NCBI GenBank assembly: GCA_963727035.1
Contig: CAVSEY010000005.1
Coordinates: 248,001-312,000, forward strand
Direction: 5' to 3'
Length of the DNA: 64,000 nucleotides
From: Rhodoblastus sp963727035
Lineage (GTDB): Bacteria; Pseudomonadota; Alphaproteobacteria; Rhizobiales; Beijerinckiaceae
In this document: positions 18,635 to 27,256 of the stretch, piece by piece
Layout: every line of letters begins with the position of its first letter
Numbering within the stretch: position 1 is the stretch's first letter
The notes under the pieces: generated by a model
Told to the model about the DNA's origin: nothing
The model's database searches: none
The model's input: only the letters and a program-made list of their open reading frames with translations
Made by a program: the position numbers and the translations under genes

Positions 18635-19749
18635 GACAGCGGCTGCGCCAAAGCCGCGACGACCGCGTCGATCTCGGCTTCCGTCGTCCCGCGCCCAAGG
18701 CTGAAACGGATCGCGCCCATGCCGATTTCGGGGGCGACGCCCATCGCCGCCAGCACAGGGGACAGCGTGACCGCGCCGGAGTGACAGGCGGATCCTGTCG
18801 AGGCGGCGACCTGCGGAATCCGCGCGAGAATGTCGGCGCCCACGCGGCCGACGAAGGAAACATTCAAAGTGTTCGGCAGGCGAAGATCGGGATGGCCGTT
18901 CAGCGCGACTCCGGCGCCGAAAGCCGATTTGAGGCTGTTCCAGAACAAATCCCGCAGGCGCCGCACATCCTCCATGCCGATCGCAGGCGCGGCGATCTCG
19001 CAGGCCTTGCCAAGCGCCGCAGCGAGCAGGACGCTCTCGGTCCCGGCGCGCCGCCCGCTTTCGTGGCCCGCCCCGTGGATCAACGGCTCGATCTCGACGC
19101 CGCGGCGGATATAGAGCGCGCCGACGCCTTTCGGCGCATAGAGTTTGTGCCCCGCGACGCAGAGAAGATCGACGCCAAGATCGTCCACCCTCGTCGCGAT
19201 CTTGCCCAAAGATTGCGCCGCGTCGGTGTGGAAAAGAACGCCATGGTCGCGCGCGATTTTTGCGATCTCGGCGAGCGGCTGGATCGTCCCGACCTCGTTA
19301 TTGGCATGCATGACGCTGATCAGGAAGGTATCGCTTGCGATCGCCTTGCGGATGTCGTCGGGATCGACCCGTCCGGCGCCGTCGACCGGCGCGAGCGTGA
19401 CGCGCGCGCCGAGGCTCTCCAGAAAACGGCAGGGCGCGAGCACGGCCGGATGTTCGATCTGCGTGGCGATGATATGCGACGGCCTGCCGTGCCTGCGGAA
19501 GAAAAGGCCTTTCAGCGCGAGATTATTGGCCTCGCTGCCGCCGCTGGTGAAAACCACTTCGTCCGCGCCACAGCCGAGCAGCGCGGCGACCTGGCTCCGC
19601 GCCGTCGCGAGCGCCGCTTTCGCCGCAGCGCCGGCCCAATGGCCGCTTGAAGGATTGCCGAACGCCTCCCGCAACAGCGGCTCCATGGCCGCGACGACTT
19701 CCGGCGCGATCGGCGTGCTGGCGTTGTAGTCGAGATAAATCGGGGTCAT
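18631..19749 (-). CDS. cysteine desulfurase (NifS/IscS family)
   Basis: A 372-residue PLP enzyme that releases sulfur (or selenium) from cysteine (or selenocysteine) as an enzyme-bound persulfide. The start MTPIYLDYNASTPIAPEVV is typical. HTDAAQSLGK and the PLP lysine in VAGHKLYAPKGVGAL are present, and the catalytic Cys loop reads ASTGSACHSG. It resembles the NifS-like group rather than housekeeping IscS: no iscU, iscA, suf or nif gene adjoins it. It leads an operon with the methyltransferase and MFS gene, suggesting a dedicated sulfur or selenium role. Confidence 0.9.
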   Translation of the reverse strand: MTPIYLDYNASTPIAPEVVAAMEPLLREAFGNPSSGHWAGAAAKAALATARSQVAALLGCGADEVVFTSGGSEANNLALKGLFFRRHGRPSHIIATQIEHPAVLAPCRFLESLGARVTLAPVDGAGRVDPDDIRKAIASDTFLISVMHANNEVGTIQPLAEIAKIARDHGVLFHTDAAQSLGKIATRVDDLGVDLLCVAGHKLYAPKGVGALYIRRGVEIEPLIHGAGHESGRRAGTESVLLAAALGKACEIAAPAIGMEDVRRLRDLFWNSLKSAFGAGVALNGHPDLRLPNTLNVSFVGRVGADILARIPQVAASTGSACHSGAVTLSPVLAAMGVAPEIGMGAIRFSLGRGTTEAEIDAVVAALAQPLS

Positions 19750-19863
19750 GTGCGGACAGCGTCCAGGTCGTCGGCCCCAAGGCGGCGATCGCGCGCCGAT
19801 TCGCGGCGCTCGGAAAACATGAAGGTCGGAAAACGCGGACTCGCCGTCACGCGGCGAAAGGCC

Positions 19864-20112
19864 TCATTCGCCCAGCACGCGACGGCGCTCGTCGAACTCC
19901 TCCTTGTCGATCTCGCCGCGCGCGTAACGCTCCTTGAGAATATCGAGCGGCGTGCGCTCCGGTGGCACGCGGCGCGGCGGAGTCTCCCAGCCCGATGGGC
20001 CGACGAGCGCCCGCACAATGACGATGGCCAGGGCGATCGCGATGGCGAGACCAAGGATCATGAACAGCGGACCGAAAAACATCCCGAACCATCCGCCATG
20101 CCAATACATCAT
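19864..20112 (-). CDS. small SHOCT-domain membrane protein
   Basis: An 82-residue protein. An aromatic N-terminus (MMYWHGGWFGMFFGP) and one membrane helix (about residues 12-35) are followed by a linker and a C-terminal SHOCT motif, LDILKERYARGEIDKEEFDE. SHOCT motifs usually mediate oligomerisation. Similar small proteins are often found beside copper or heavy-metal resistance genes. It lies 90 bases after the Met/Gly-repeat gene, on the same strand. Confidence 0.85.
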   Translation of the reverse strand: MMYWHGGWFGMFFGPLFMILGLAIAIALAIVIVRALVGPSGWETPPRRVPPERTPLDILKERYARGEIDKEEFDERRRVLGE

Positions 20113-20202
20113 GTTCGGCCCCCCGTCGTATTTCTCCGGCTCCGCCGGTGGTTGCGCCCAGGTCGTGATCGGCGCCAGCGCAACCGCCCCGCCGGCCGGA
20201 GC

Positions 20203-20757
20203 TCATTTCTCGTATTCGATCGCGCCGGTTCGCGGATCAATTTTCAGCCGTTGCACCAGCGAGTTATCGACGGTGACGATGTCGGCGATGATGGCGCCGC
20301 CATCGGCCTTGACGTCCCCTACCTTCAGCCGCTTGTTATTGAGGCGCTCGAGTTGCAGGTCGAGGTAGCCGCGCACATCTTCGACGGAGAGATGCATGAT
20401 CGGCGTGACGCGCGCCCCGAAAAGCGGCAAGGCGCCAGGCGCCATTCCGCCCTTCATCATGCCGGGTCCCATGCATCCTTGCATCATGCCCGGCCCCATG
20501 CCTCCATGCATCATACCCGGCCCCATTTGACCCATGCCGCCCTGCATCATGCCGGGCCCCATGCCGCCTTGCGTCATGGCCGGTCCCGTTTGAGCCTTGC
20601 CGCCCTGCGTCATGCCGGGCCCCGCGCCGCCTTGCGGCATGCCCGGTCCCATTTGGTCCATGCCGCCTTGTGCGCCCTGGGCGACTGCCGCGCCAACCGG
20701 GGCGACGGCAATGCCCAAAGCCAAAAACGTCGCCACAAGAGTTCTATTGGTTTTCAT
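20203..20757 (-). CDS. exported Met/Gly-repeat protein
   Basis: A 184-residue protein. The signal peptide ends VGAAVAQGAQ. About 85 residues of irregular repeats built on MGPGM, GGMGPGMMQGG and similar follow, with one His and one Cys among many Met. A conserved folded domain of about 75 residues comes last (FGARVTPIMHLSVEDVRGYL through LVQRLKIDPRTGAIEYEK). Met-rich periplasmic repeats commonly bind Cu(I), but here this is an inference. The C-terminal domain resembles small exported proteins found next to SHOCT genes, as in this locus. Confidence 0.75.
   Translation of the reverse strand: MKTNRTLVATFLALGIAVAPVGAAVAQGAQGGMDQMGPGMPQGGAGPGMTQGGKAQTGPAMTQGGMGPGMMQGGMGQMGPGMMHGGMGPGMMQGCMGPGMMKGGMAPGALPLFGARVTPIMHLSVEDVRGYLDLQLERLNNKRLKVGDVKADGGAIIADIVTVDNSLVQRLKIDPRTGAIEYEK
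20450..20660 (-). repeat. imperfect tandem repeats encoding MGPGM units
   Basis: A run of degenerate units of about 24-33 bases, each carrying a CCCGGCCCCAT-like core on the plus strand, within the Met/Gly-repeat gene. There is no spacer structure, so this is not a CRISPR. Confidence 0.75.
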
Positions 20758-20930
20758 GTCCTTCTCCCTTTTTCATCGGTCCGCTGATCACCACCATCGA
20801 GCCGGTCCAGGAACGACCCGGCCCTCGATCGGGAGGACAGACCGTTCAAGGTCAACGAGACTTTACCTCACTACGTCCCTCCAGAGCCACCGATGCGGCA
20901 ATCCCGCCGGCGGCTCTCGGCGCCCGCTGG

Positions 20931-21665
20931 TTACGCCAATGCAAGTCCGGCATTGGCGGCGCGAAGCTCCGCGGCGCCCGGCGGCGGCGGCGGCACGTCC
21001 TTGGACATGGCGGCGACGAACGCGTCTTCGTCCTCGATGCGGAAGGCCGCGTTGTAGCGTTTCTCGAAGCCGATGGTGGACATCGGCCGCCCGCTCAGAC
21101 TCCTGCCGCAGACCGAGCCGGAAAAAGCGCCGGGCAGGACTTCGACATAGTCGGGAAGCTCCTTCAGGCGGCGTAGGCTGCGGAACAGCGCGCGGGCGCC
21201 GGCCTCAAGCGAGGTGGCGAGTTCGGTCCGGCCGACGTCGCCGACCATCAGGGTGTGGCCGCTCAGCAGGAACCAGGGCTCCGGCGCGCGGGTGCGATCG
21301 GTGACCAGCAGGCAGATGTGCTCCGGCGTGTGGCCGGGCGTGTGAAGAACCTCGGCCGTCACATTGCCGAGCGGCAGGACGTCGCGATCCTGGACGCCGC
21401 GAAAGTCAAGTTTGGCTTCGGCTCCGGCGAAGAGCACATATTCCGCGCCGGCGGCTTCGGCGAGCCGGCGGCCGGTCGAAGCGTGATCGGCGTGAATATG
21501 GGTGTCGACGACATAGAGAATCCGCATCCCGGTATCCTGCGCGGCTTGCAGATAGGGCGCGATGTCGCCGATCGGATCGACCACGGCAGCCGAGGATTTA
21601 CCGCCGCAACCGAAAAGATAGGACGCGCCGACCGGGTTCATATGCAGGAATTGCCTGAGGATCAT
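20931..21665 (-). CDS. MBL-fold hydrolase, persulfide-dioxygenase-like
   Basis: A 244-residue metallo-beta-lactamase-fold protein related to ETHE1/Blh persulfide dioxygenases. The metal motif VVDTHIHADHAS is intact. HTPGHTPEHICLLV and LLSGHTLMVGDVGRTEL follow, then GSVCGRSLSG and STIGFEKRYN, which are typical of this branch. At the position where relatives have a His (PxHGAGSxCG) this protein reads PGAFSGSVCG, so one expected residue is replaced. It is divergent from an ArsR-rhodanese regulator, the usual arrangement for sulfide or persulfide detoxification. Confidence 0.85.
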   Translation of the reverse strand: MILRQFLHMNPVGASYLFGCGGKSSAAVVDPIGDIAPYLQAAQDTGMRILYVVDTHIHADHASTGRRLAEAAGAEYVLFAGAEAKLDFRGVQDRDVLPLGNVTAEVLHTPGHTPEHICLLVTDRTRAPEPWFLLSGHTLMVGDVGRTELATSLEAGARALFRSLRRLKELPDYVEVLPGAFSGSVCGRSLSGRPMSTIGFEKRYNAAFRIEDEDAFVAAMSKDVPPPPPGAAELRAANAGLALA

Positions 21666-21751
21666 GAGAGGCTCCCAACTTGCCCGATGTCGAACCGGCC
21701 GCCTTGGTCTGGCGTCGGGAATGCGTCGCTTGACATTGCTCGACCGATGAA

Positions 21752-21771
21752 ATTCAATAATTATGTTGAAT
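21752..21771. promoter_or_regulatory. AT-rich inverted repeat, likely ArsR-family operator
   Basis: Arms ATTCAA (21752-21757) and TTGAAT (21766-21771) around an 8-base AT-rich core, inside the 126-base divergent region between the MBL hydrolase and the ArsR-rhodanese gene. The position and the sharp AT content in a GC-rich background fit autoregulation of both genes by the adjacent repressor. Confidence 0.65.
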
Positions 21772-21791
21772 AGTTTTATATCGGGGCCCCG

Positions 21792-22448
21792 ATGTCAAGT
21801 CCCTCACCCAAATTCGAGCTCTTCACGCAATTCGCCGCGGTCGCCAAGGCGCTGGGCAACCCCCACCGGCTGGTCATTCTCGAACTGCTGGCGCAGCGCG
21901 AGCGCAGCGTCGACGATCTGGCCTCGGCGGCGCGGCTTTCGGTGGCCAATGCGTCGCAGCATCTGCGGCTGATGCGAAAGGTCGGGTTGCTGGTCTCCCG
22001 CCGCAATGGCACGCAAATTCTCTACCGGGTGAGCGATCCCGCCGTGCTCGATCTGGTCACGGCCTTGCATCGCGTGGGCGAGCGCAATATCGCCGAGGTT
22101 CGCGAAATCGTCGGCGGCTATTTCCGGAGCCGCGACGCGCTGGAGCCGGTCTCGCGCGAGGAGCTGGCGCGGCGCATGAGAGACGGGCTGGTGACGGTTC
22201 TCGATGTGCGCCCTGAAGACGAATTCGACGCCGGCCATCTGCCACAGGCGCTCAACGCGCCGCTACGGGAACTGGAGAAGCAGTTGCGCGATTTGCCGAA
22301 AGACCGCGAAGTCGTCGCCTATTGCCGCGGCCATTATTGCGTCTTCGCCTTCGAGGCGGTGGCTATGCTGCGCCAGCACGGCTTTTCGGCGCGTCGCCTT
22401 GAGGACGGTTTTCCGGAATGGAAGGCCGCCGGCTTGCCGGTCGTTTGA
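21792..22448 (+). CDS. ArsR-family regulator with C-terminal rhodanese domain
   Basis: A 218-residue fusion. Residues 1-95 form an ArsR winged helix (LGNPHRLVILELLAQRERSV, DLASAARLSVANASQHLRLM). Residues 115-218 form a rhodanese domain (VTVLDVRPEDEFDAGHLPQA) with the loop YCRGHYCVFAFEAV carrying two Cys. Such proteins act as sulfur-responsive repressors, by analogy with SqrR/BigR, although here the Cys residues lie in the rhodanese loop and not in the winged helix. It is divergent from the persulfide-dioxygenase-like gene it probably controls. Confidence 0.88.
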   Translation: MSSPSPKFELFTQFAAVAKALGNPHRLVILELLAQRERSVDDLASAARLSVANASQHLRLMRKVGLLVSRRNGTQILYRVSDPAVLDLVTALHRVGERNIAEVREIVGGYFRSRDALEPVSREELARRMRDGLVTVLDVRPEDEFDAGHLPQALNAPLRELEKQLRDLPKDREVVAYCRGHYCVFAFEAVAMLRQHGFSARRLEDGFPEWKAAGLPVV

Positions 22449-22524
22449 AGCCGCCAAAAAACAATCGGGCTCGGAATTCCCTGCCGCCCGTGGCAAACGC
22501 TCTCCTGCCGCCAGACCAACCTCG

Positions 22525-24012
22525 TCACCGCGACGAGCGCATCAGTCGCACGTCGAGGTCGCGGACCTTCTTGCGCAATGTGTTGCGGTTGAGCCCTAAA
22601 AGTTCGGCGGCCTTGATCTGATTGCCTCTTGTCGCCGCCAGCGCGATCGAGAGCAGGGGATATTCGATCTCGCGCAGGATGCGGTGATAGAGGCCGGGCG
22701 GCGGCAGCTTGTCGCCATGGGCCTTGAACAGGTCGGTCAGGTGGCGTTCCACCGCCATGGCGAGAGATTCGTCGGGGTCGCGCGCGAGCGCGGCGGCGGC
22801 AGGCGCCGAGCCCGTCGGCGGCGCGAGGAACGCGCCGGTCTCACGCGAAATGTCGAGGCCCAGTTCGCTGACGATGATCTGCTCGGAAATCATCTCCTGC
22901 GGATAGAGCGCGGCGAGGCGGCGAACGAGATTCTCCAGCTCGCGGATATTGCCCGGCCAGCGGTAGCGCTTCAGGCGCTCCAGCGCCGCCGGCTCCAGCG
23001 ATTTCAGCGGCAGGCCCTCGTTCGCGGCCTGGGCGAAGAAATGCCGGGCGAGATCGCCGATGTCCTCGGCGCGCTCGCGCAAGGGCGGCAGGCGCAGCGG
23101 CACGACATTGAGGCGGAAGAACAGGTCCTCGCGGAACAGACCCTGCTGGATCAGGATGCGCAGGTCCTTGTTTGTCGCCGCGACGATGCGGACATTGGCC
23201 TTGATCGGGGTGCGGCCGCCGACGGTGGTGTATTCGCCCTGCTGGAGCACGCGCAAAAGCCGGGTCTGGGCCTCCATCGGCATGTCGCCGATTTCGTCGA
23301 GAAAGAGCGTGCCGCCTTCCGCCTGTTCGAAACGCCCGACCGAGCGCTGGCTGGCGCCGGTGAAGGCGCCTTTCTCGTGGCCGAACAATTCGCTTTCAAT
23401 CAGGTCGCGCGGAATGGCCGCGACATTGATGGCGACGAAAGGGCCCTTCTTGCGCTTGCCGTAATCGTGCAGGGCGCGGGCGACCAGCTCCTTGCCGGTG
23501 CCGGATTTGCCGGTGATCATCACCGTGAGGTCGGACTGCATCAGCCGCGCCAGGGCGCGATAGATGTCCTGCATGGCGGGCGAGCGCCCGATCAGCGGCA
23601 TGCCCTCGATTTCATCGGGCTGCTGCGGCGCGGGCGGCCGGTTTCTGGGCTCGCTCAGCGCCCGTCCGACGACGGCCAGAAGCTCCTTGAGGTCGAAGGG
23701 TTTGGGCAGATATTCATAGGCGCCGCGCTCGGAGGCCTTGATCGCGGTCATGAACGTGTTCTGCGCGCTCATGACGATGACCGGCAGTTCAGGCCGCGCC
23801 TTTTTCACGCGGGGCAAAAGCTCGAAAGCGTTTTCGTCGGGCATGACGACGTCGGTGATGACCAGATCGCCCTCGCCGGCCTGGATCCAGCGCCACAGGG
23901 TCGCCGCAGCGCCGGTGGTGCGCACTTCATATCCCGCGCGCGTCAGCGCCTGACCCACGACGGTGCGGATGGCCGCGTCGTCGTCCGCCACGAGAATATT
24001 GCCGGTGGGCAT
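22525..24012 (-). CDS. ntrC: nitrogen regulation response regulator NtrC
   Basis: A 495-residue sigma-54 activator. It has a receiver domain with phospho-acceptor Asp in LVITDVVMPDENAFELL, then an AAA+ domain with Walker A (GKSGTGKELVARAL), the sigma-54 contact loop (EKGAFTGA) and Walker B (GGTLFLDEIGDMP). A C-terminal Fis-type helix-turn-helix reads AATRGNQIKAAELLGLNRNT. It activates nitrogen-assimilation genes under nitrogen limitation. It follows ntrB by 25 bases in the conserved dusB-ntrB-ntrC operon. The ntrYX pair often found next is not here; the ArsR gene is. Confidence 0.97.
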   Translation of the reverse strand: MPTGNILVADDDAAIRTVVGQALTRAGYEVRTTGAAATLWRWIQAGEGDLVITDVVMPDENAFELLPRVKKARPELPVIVMSAQNTFMTAIKASERGAYEYLPKPFDLKELLAVVGRALSEPRNRPPAPQQPDEIEGMPLIGRSPAMQDIYRALARLMQSDLTVMITGKSGTGKELVARALHDYGKRKKGPFVAINVAAIPRDLIESELFGHEKGAFTGASQRSVGRFEQAEGGTLFLDEIGDMPMEAQTRLLRVLQQGEYTTVGGRTPIKANVRIVAATNKDLRILIQQGLFREDLFFRLNVVPLRLPPLRERAEDIGDLARHFFAQAANEGLPLKSLEPAALERLKRYRWPGNIRELENLVRRLAALYPQEMISEQIIVSELGLDISRETGAFLAPPTGSAPAAAALARDPDESLAMAVERHLTDLFKAHGDKLPPPGLYHRILREIEYPLLSIALAATRGNQIKAAELLGLNRNTLRKKVRDLDVRLMRSSR

Positions 24013-24037
24013 TCAATAACCTCCAAGACCTTCAAAA

Positions 24038-25195
24038 TCAGGCGGCGCGGGCGGAATAGACAGGCAGGAGCACCCGGAAGAGCGTTCTTCGTGGATTGGA
24101 TTCGCATTCGATGACGCCGCCATGATCGCCGACGATCTTCGCTACCAATGCAAGTCCGAGGCCAGAACCTGAAACCTTGGTGGTGACGAAAGGATCGAAA
24201 AGATGGGGCAGCAGATCTTCGGGCACGCCGGGACCATTGTCGCGCACGCAGAACTCCAGCGGCAGGCTGACCGGCGACGCCTTTCCAAGCGCGCGGATCG
24301 AGACGCCGGGCCGGAAGGCCGTGGTCAGCTCGATTTCGCCATCGACCGAATCGTCGCCGATCGCCTCGGCGGCGTTCTTGACCAGGTTCAGGAAAACCTG
24401 GACCAGCTGGTCGCGGTTGGCCAGCACCGGCGGCAGGGACGGATCGAAATTCTCGACAAAGCGGATTCGGCGCCCGAATCCGGCCTGGGCGACGCGCCGC
24501 ACGTGGTCGAACACTTCGTGAATATTGACGGGTCCGCGTTCGACCGGACGGCCGTCGGAAAAGGCCTCCATCCGGTCAACCAGCGACACGATGCGGTCGG
24601 TCTCCTCGCAGATCAGGCGGCACAGGGCGCGGTCGTCGTCGCTCACCGCGGTGTCGAGCAATTGCGCGGCGCCGCGAATGCCGGAGAGGGGGTTCTTGAT
24701 CTCGTGGGCGAGCATGGCGCCCATGGCCGAAACCGAGCGCGCCGCGCCGCGATGGGTGAGCTGGCGGTCCATCTTGTCGGCGATTGTGCGCTCCTGGAGC
24801 ATGATCACCACGCCGTCCGCGATATTGGGCAGCGGCGCGATATGGATGTCGACAAAACGCTCCGCCCCGATTTTCGGCGTGCCGAGGTCGACGCGATATT
24901 CGTTGATCGGCGCGCGGCGCTGGCGAACCATGTCGATCGCGGAAATCAAGGGCGAACCGAAGGGCAGAAGATCCTGAAACTTTATTTTCTTCAGATTATT
25001 CCGTGACATGGCGAAAAACAGCTCCGCCGCCGGATTGACGTCGCGGATCGCGCCGTCGCCCGCCACCGAGAGCAAGGGATGCGGCAAGGCGTTGAGGAGC
25101 TGCGCGGAGGGGCAGTCCTCGCCGCTTGGTCCTGCCAATTCTTCAGGCGCCTTTTTCACATTTATGTCTATTTTTTTGGCAGATTTGCTTGTCAT
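24038..25195 (-). CDS. ntrB: nitrogen regulation sensor kinase NtrB
   Basis: A 385-residue cytosolic histidine kinase. It has an N-terminal PAS region (LLNALPHPLLSVAGDGAIRD), an H-box MLAHEIKNPLSGIRGAAQLL, an N-box VFLNLVKNAAEAIGDD and G-boxes DNGPGVPEDLLPHLF and GSGLGLALVAKIV. It phosphorylates or dephosphorylates NtrC under PII control. Its ATG overlaps the dusB stop by 4 bases (ATGA), and ntrC follows closely. Confidence 0.96.
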   Translation of the reverse strand: MTSKSAKKIDINVKKAPEELAGPSGEDCPSAQLLNALPHPLLSVAGDGAIRDVNPAAELFFAMSRNNLKKIKFQDLLPFGSPLISAIDMVRQRRAPINEYRVDLGTPKIGAERFVDIHIAPLPNIADGVVIMLQERTIADKMDRQLTHRGAARSVSAMGAMLAHEIKNPLSGIRGAAQLLDTAVSDDDRALCRLICEETDRIVSLVDRMEAFSDGRPVERGPVNIHEVFDHVRRVAQAGFGRRIRFVENFDPSLPPVLANRDQLVQVFLNLVKNAAEAIGDDSVDGEIELTTAFRPGVSIRALGKASPVSLPLEFCVRDNGPGVPEDLLPHLFDPFVTTKVSGSGLGLALVAKIVGDHGGVIECESNPRRTLFRVLLPVYSARAA

Positions 25196-26232
25196 GCCGC
25201 CTCCATCTCAGGCTCGCGCGCATAAAGCCGGTCGAGAAGCGCGAAAACTTCCGCCGCATCCTCGCTTTCGACCAGGCGCCGCCGCGCCGAAGGAATCAGC
25301 CCGCCGCTTTCCTGCGCCGCGACATCGGCATAGGCCGCGAGATGTTTTCGCGCGTGGCGCAGGCCCTGGCGCTCGCCCATCAGGTCGAGCAGGGTCGCAA
25401 GATGTTCGCGCGCCGCTTCGCGCCGGGCGCGCGCCGGAATTTTTGACCGGGCGCGGCCAAAGCGCAGGAAATGCGCGATGTCGCCGACAAGCCAGGGGCG
25501 CCCGAGCGCAGCGCGGCCGATCATCACGGCTTGCGCGCCGGATCGGGCGAGCATGTCGCGCGCGTCCTCGAGCGAGTTGCAATCGCCATTGGCCACCACC
25601 GGAATGTTCACCGCCGCGCAGACCGGGCGGATCGCCGCCCAATCCGCCAAGCCTTTATAAAACTGGCTCCGGGTGCGGCCGTGGACAGTGACCATGACGG
25701 CGCCTTCGGCCTCGGCGCGGCGGGCCAGTTCCGGCGCGTTGAGCGAATCCTCGTCCCAGCCGAGGCGCATTTTCACGCTGACCGGAATTTTCACCGCGCG
25801 CGTCACCGCCGCGACCAGCCGGGCGGCGAGGTCCAGGTCGCGCATCAGCGCCGCGCCGGCGGCGCCGCCGACCACCCTTTTTGCCGGACAACCCATGTTG
25901 ATATCGATCAGATCGGCGCCGGCGCCCTCGACCCGCCGCGCGGTCTCGGCGAGACTTTCCGGTTCGCGTCCGGCGATCTGCACCGCATGGGGCGACACGC
26001 CGTCGCCGAGCGCGCGGGTCAGGCTTTCCCGCCCGCCTTCAGAAAAATCGTCGCTCGCCACCATTTCCGAAAAGGCGAGCCCCGCGCCGAAACGGCGCGC
26101 AATGCGGCGCATGGCGAGATCGGTGATCCCGGCCATGGGCGCGAGAAACGCCGGCGCCTCGACGGTCAGCGCGCCAATATGCAGCGGCATCCCGGCTGTC
26201 GCCGTGCCCGATATATGTGCAGACATTACCAT
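25192..26232 (-). CDS. dusB: tRNA-dihydrouridine synthase B (NifR3)
   Basis: A 346-residue FMN enzyme that reduces uridine to dihydrouridine in the tRNA D-arm. AFLAPMAGITDLAMRRIARR opens the TIM barrel. The catalytic Cys lies in DINMGCPAKRVVGG, followed by SVKMRLGWDEDSLN, VHGRTRSQFYKG and VVANGDCNSLEDA. It is the first gene of the ntr operon, the historic nifR3 position. The start is the ATG at 26232 or 26226. Confidence 0.96.
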   Translation of the reverse strand: MVMSAHISGTATAGMPLHIGALTVEAPAFLAPMAGITDLAMRRIARRFGAGLAFSEMVASDDFSEGGRESLTRALGDGVSPHAVQIAGREPESLAETARRVEGAGADLIDINMGCPAKRVVGGAAGAALMRDLDLAARLVAAVTRAVKIPVSVKMRLGWDEDSLNAPELARRAEAEGAVMVTVHGRTRSQFYKGLADWAAIRPVCAAVNIPVVANGDCNSLEDARDMLARSGAQAVMIGRAALGRPWLVGDIAHFLRFGRARSKIPARARREAAREHLATLLDLMGERQGLRHARKHLAAYADVAAQESGGLIPSARRRLVESEDAAEVFALLDRLYAREPEMEAA

Positions 26233-26482
26233 GCCTGCATTTTAGACATTTTTTTGGTCGCCGCAATGCGAAAGCGCGATCTCGCCTCCGTTTGGAATCC
26301 GGCGTCGGGCGGGGAGTGGCGAGCGGGCGAAAGGCCGGCGCTCAGCGAAGCCGGCTTGACTCCGCGAACGCACAAAAATTCAGAATATATTGCAGTCTGG
26401 GTAAATCGACGCCCAGCCCGTTCTCCATTCAAACTGCCGGGGCCTTGTCCGCTCTCGCAGAACGGCTCGCGATCGGTCGTTA

Positions 26483-27244
26483 TTATAACCAGAACTCGTG
26501 CGCAATTTTACTCGCGGAATTTACCGCCGACGTGTTCAGTAGGTTAAGATTGGAAAAATACTCATTCCCCCGCTCAGACAAAGTCCAGTCCCTAACCTCG
26601 GCGACAAAGTCGAAGTAATGATCATCCAGAACGCACGAGCCATTGTTAAGATTGGTAATCGCGATCAATCCGGTTGGATGGGCGTCAAAAGCGCGGATTT
26701 TCAGATCCTTGCGGTATTTGAGCAAAATCGCCACAGCTTTCCACACATCGCCGGCCCACCAGCCCTCGAAAGAAGTTTGAGCCAGAAACCGGTCGCTCGA
26801 AACATCGCGTCTGCCGACGTAAGAATTGACCGGGCAGCAATCGTGAAGGAAAATGACGGAGTTTCGCTTACAGGCCTTTTCGACATTCATGAAATCACGG
26901 AGCAAAAATTCGTACCAATGCATGCCATCGAGAAAGGCCATATCGACGGACTGTCCGAGTAATTGCTTTGCATCGTACGATTTAAAAAATTCGTCGCTTG
27001 TTGACTGGAAAAGGAAACTGCTCGGCTTGTTGTTAAAGGACGACCTTATATTGGACAGGTTGGGATCGATTGCGATCGACTTGCATTTCGCTAAAGCGAA
27101 GGTAGCGCCATCGAGGACGCCAATTTCCAGATAAGTTTTAGGAGCCAGAACATCGTGAAAGCGGCCCAATACAAACTTATAGAGCTCCCCCTCGATCGGC
27201 TCACGCGCCCAGTATTGTTCGTCCGATTGAATTTCAGCCGCCAT
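26483..27244 (-). CDS. SAM-dependent methyltransferase, glycan-cluster type
   Basis: A roughly 253-residue protein with a Methyltransf_24-like fold: TYLEIGVLDGATFALAKCKS (motif I), SIAIDPNL, then VDMAFLDGMHWYEFLLRDFM and SVIFLHDCCPVN. It resembles class I methyltransferases near surface-polysaccharide genes. The coding sequence is clearly AT-richer than its neighbours, suggesting horizontal acquisition. The start is ATG 27244 (MAAEIQSDEQYW) or GTG 27256. It stands alone between dusB and ispDF, with an AT-rich upstream region. Confidence 0.7.
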   Translation of the reverse strand: MAAEIQSDEQYWAREPIEGELYKFVLGRFHDVLAPKTYLEIGVLDGATFALAKCKSIAIDPNLSNIRSSFNNKPSSFLFQSTSDEFFKSYDAKQLLGQSVDMAFLDGMHWYEFLLRDFMNVEKACKRNSVIFLHDCCPVNSYVGRRDVSSDRFLAQTSFEGWWAGDVWKAVAILLKYRKDLKIRAFDAHPTGLIAITNLNNGSCVLDDHYFDFVAEVRDWTLSERGNEYFSNLNLLNTSAVNSASKIAHEFWL

Positions 27245-27256
27245 TTGATCCCACAC

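Noticed and set aside
18631..19749. NifS in a nitrogen-fixation cluster
   Set aside because: No nif, isc or suf genes nearby; only the general cysteine desulfurase assignment is supported.
20450..20660. Possible CRISPR-like repeats
   Set aside because: Repeats are in-frame coding units for MGPGM without unique spacers.
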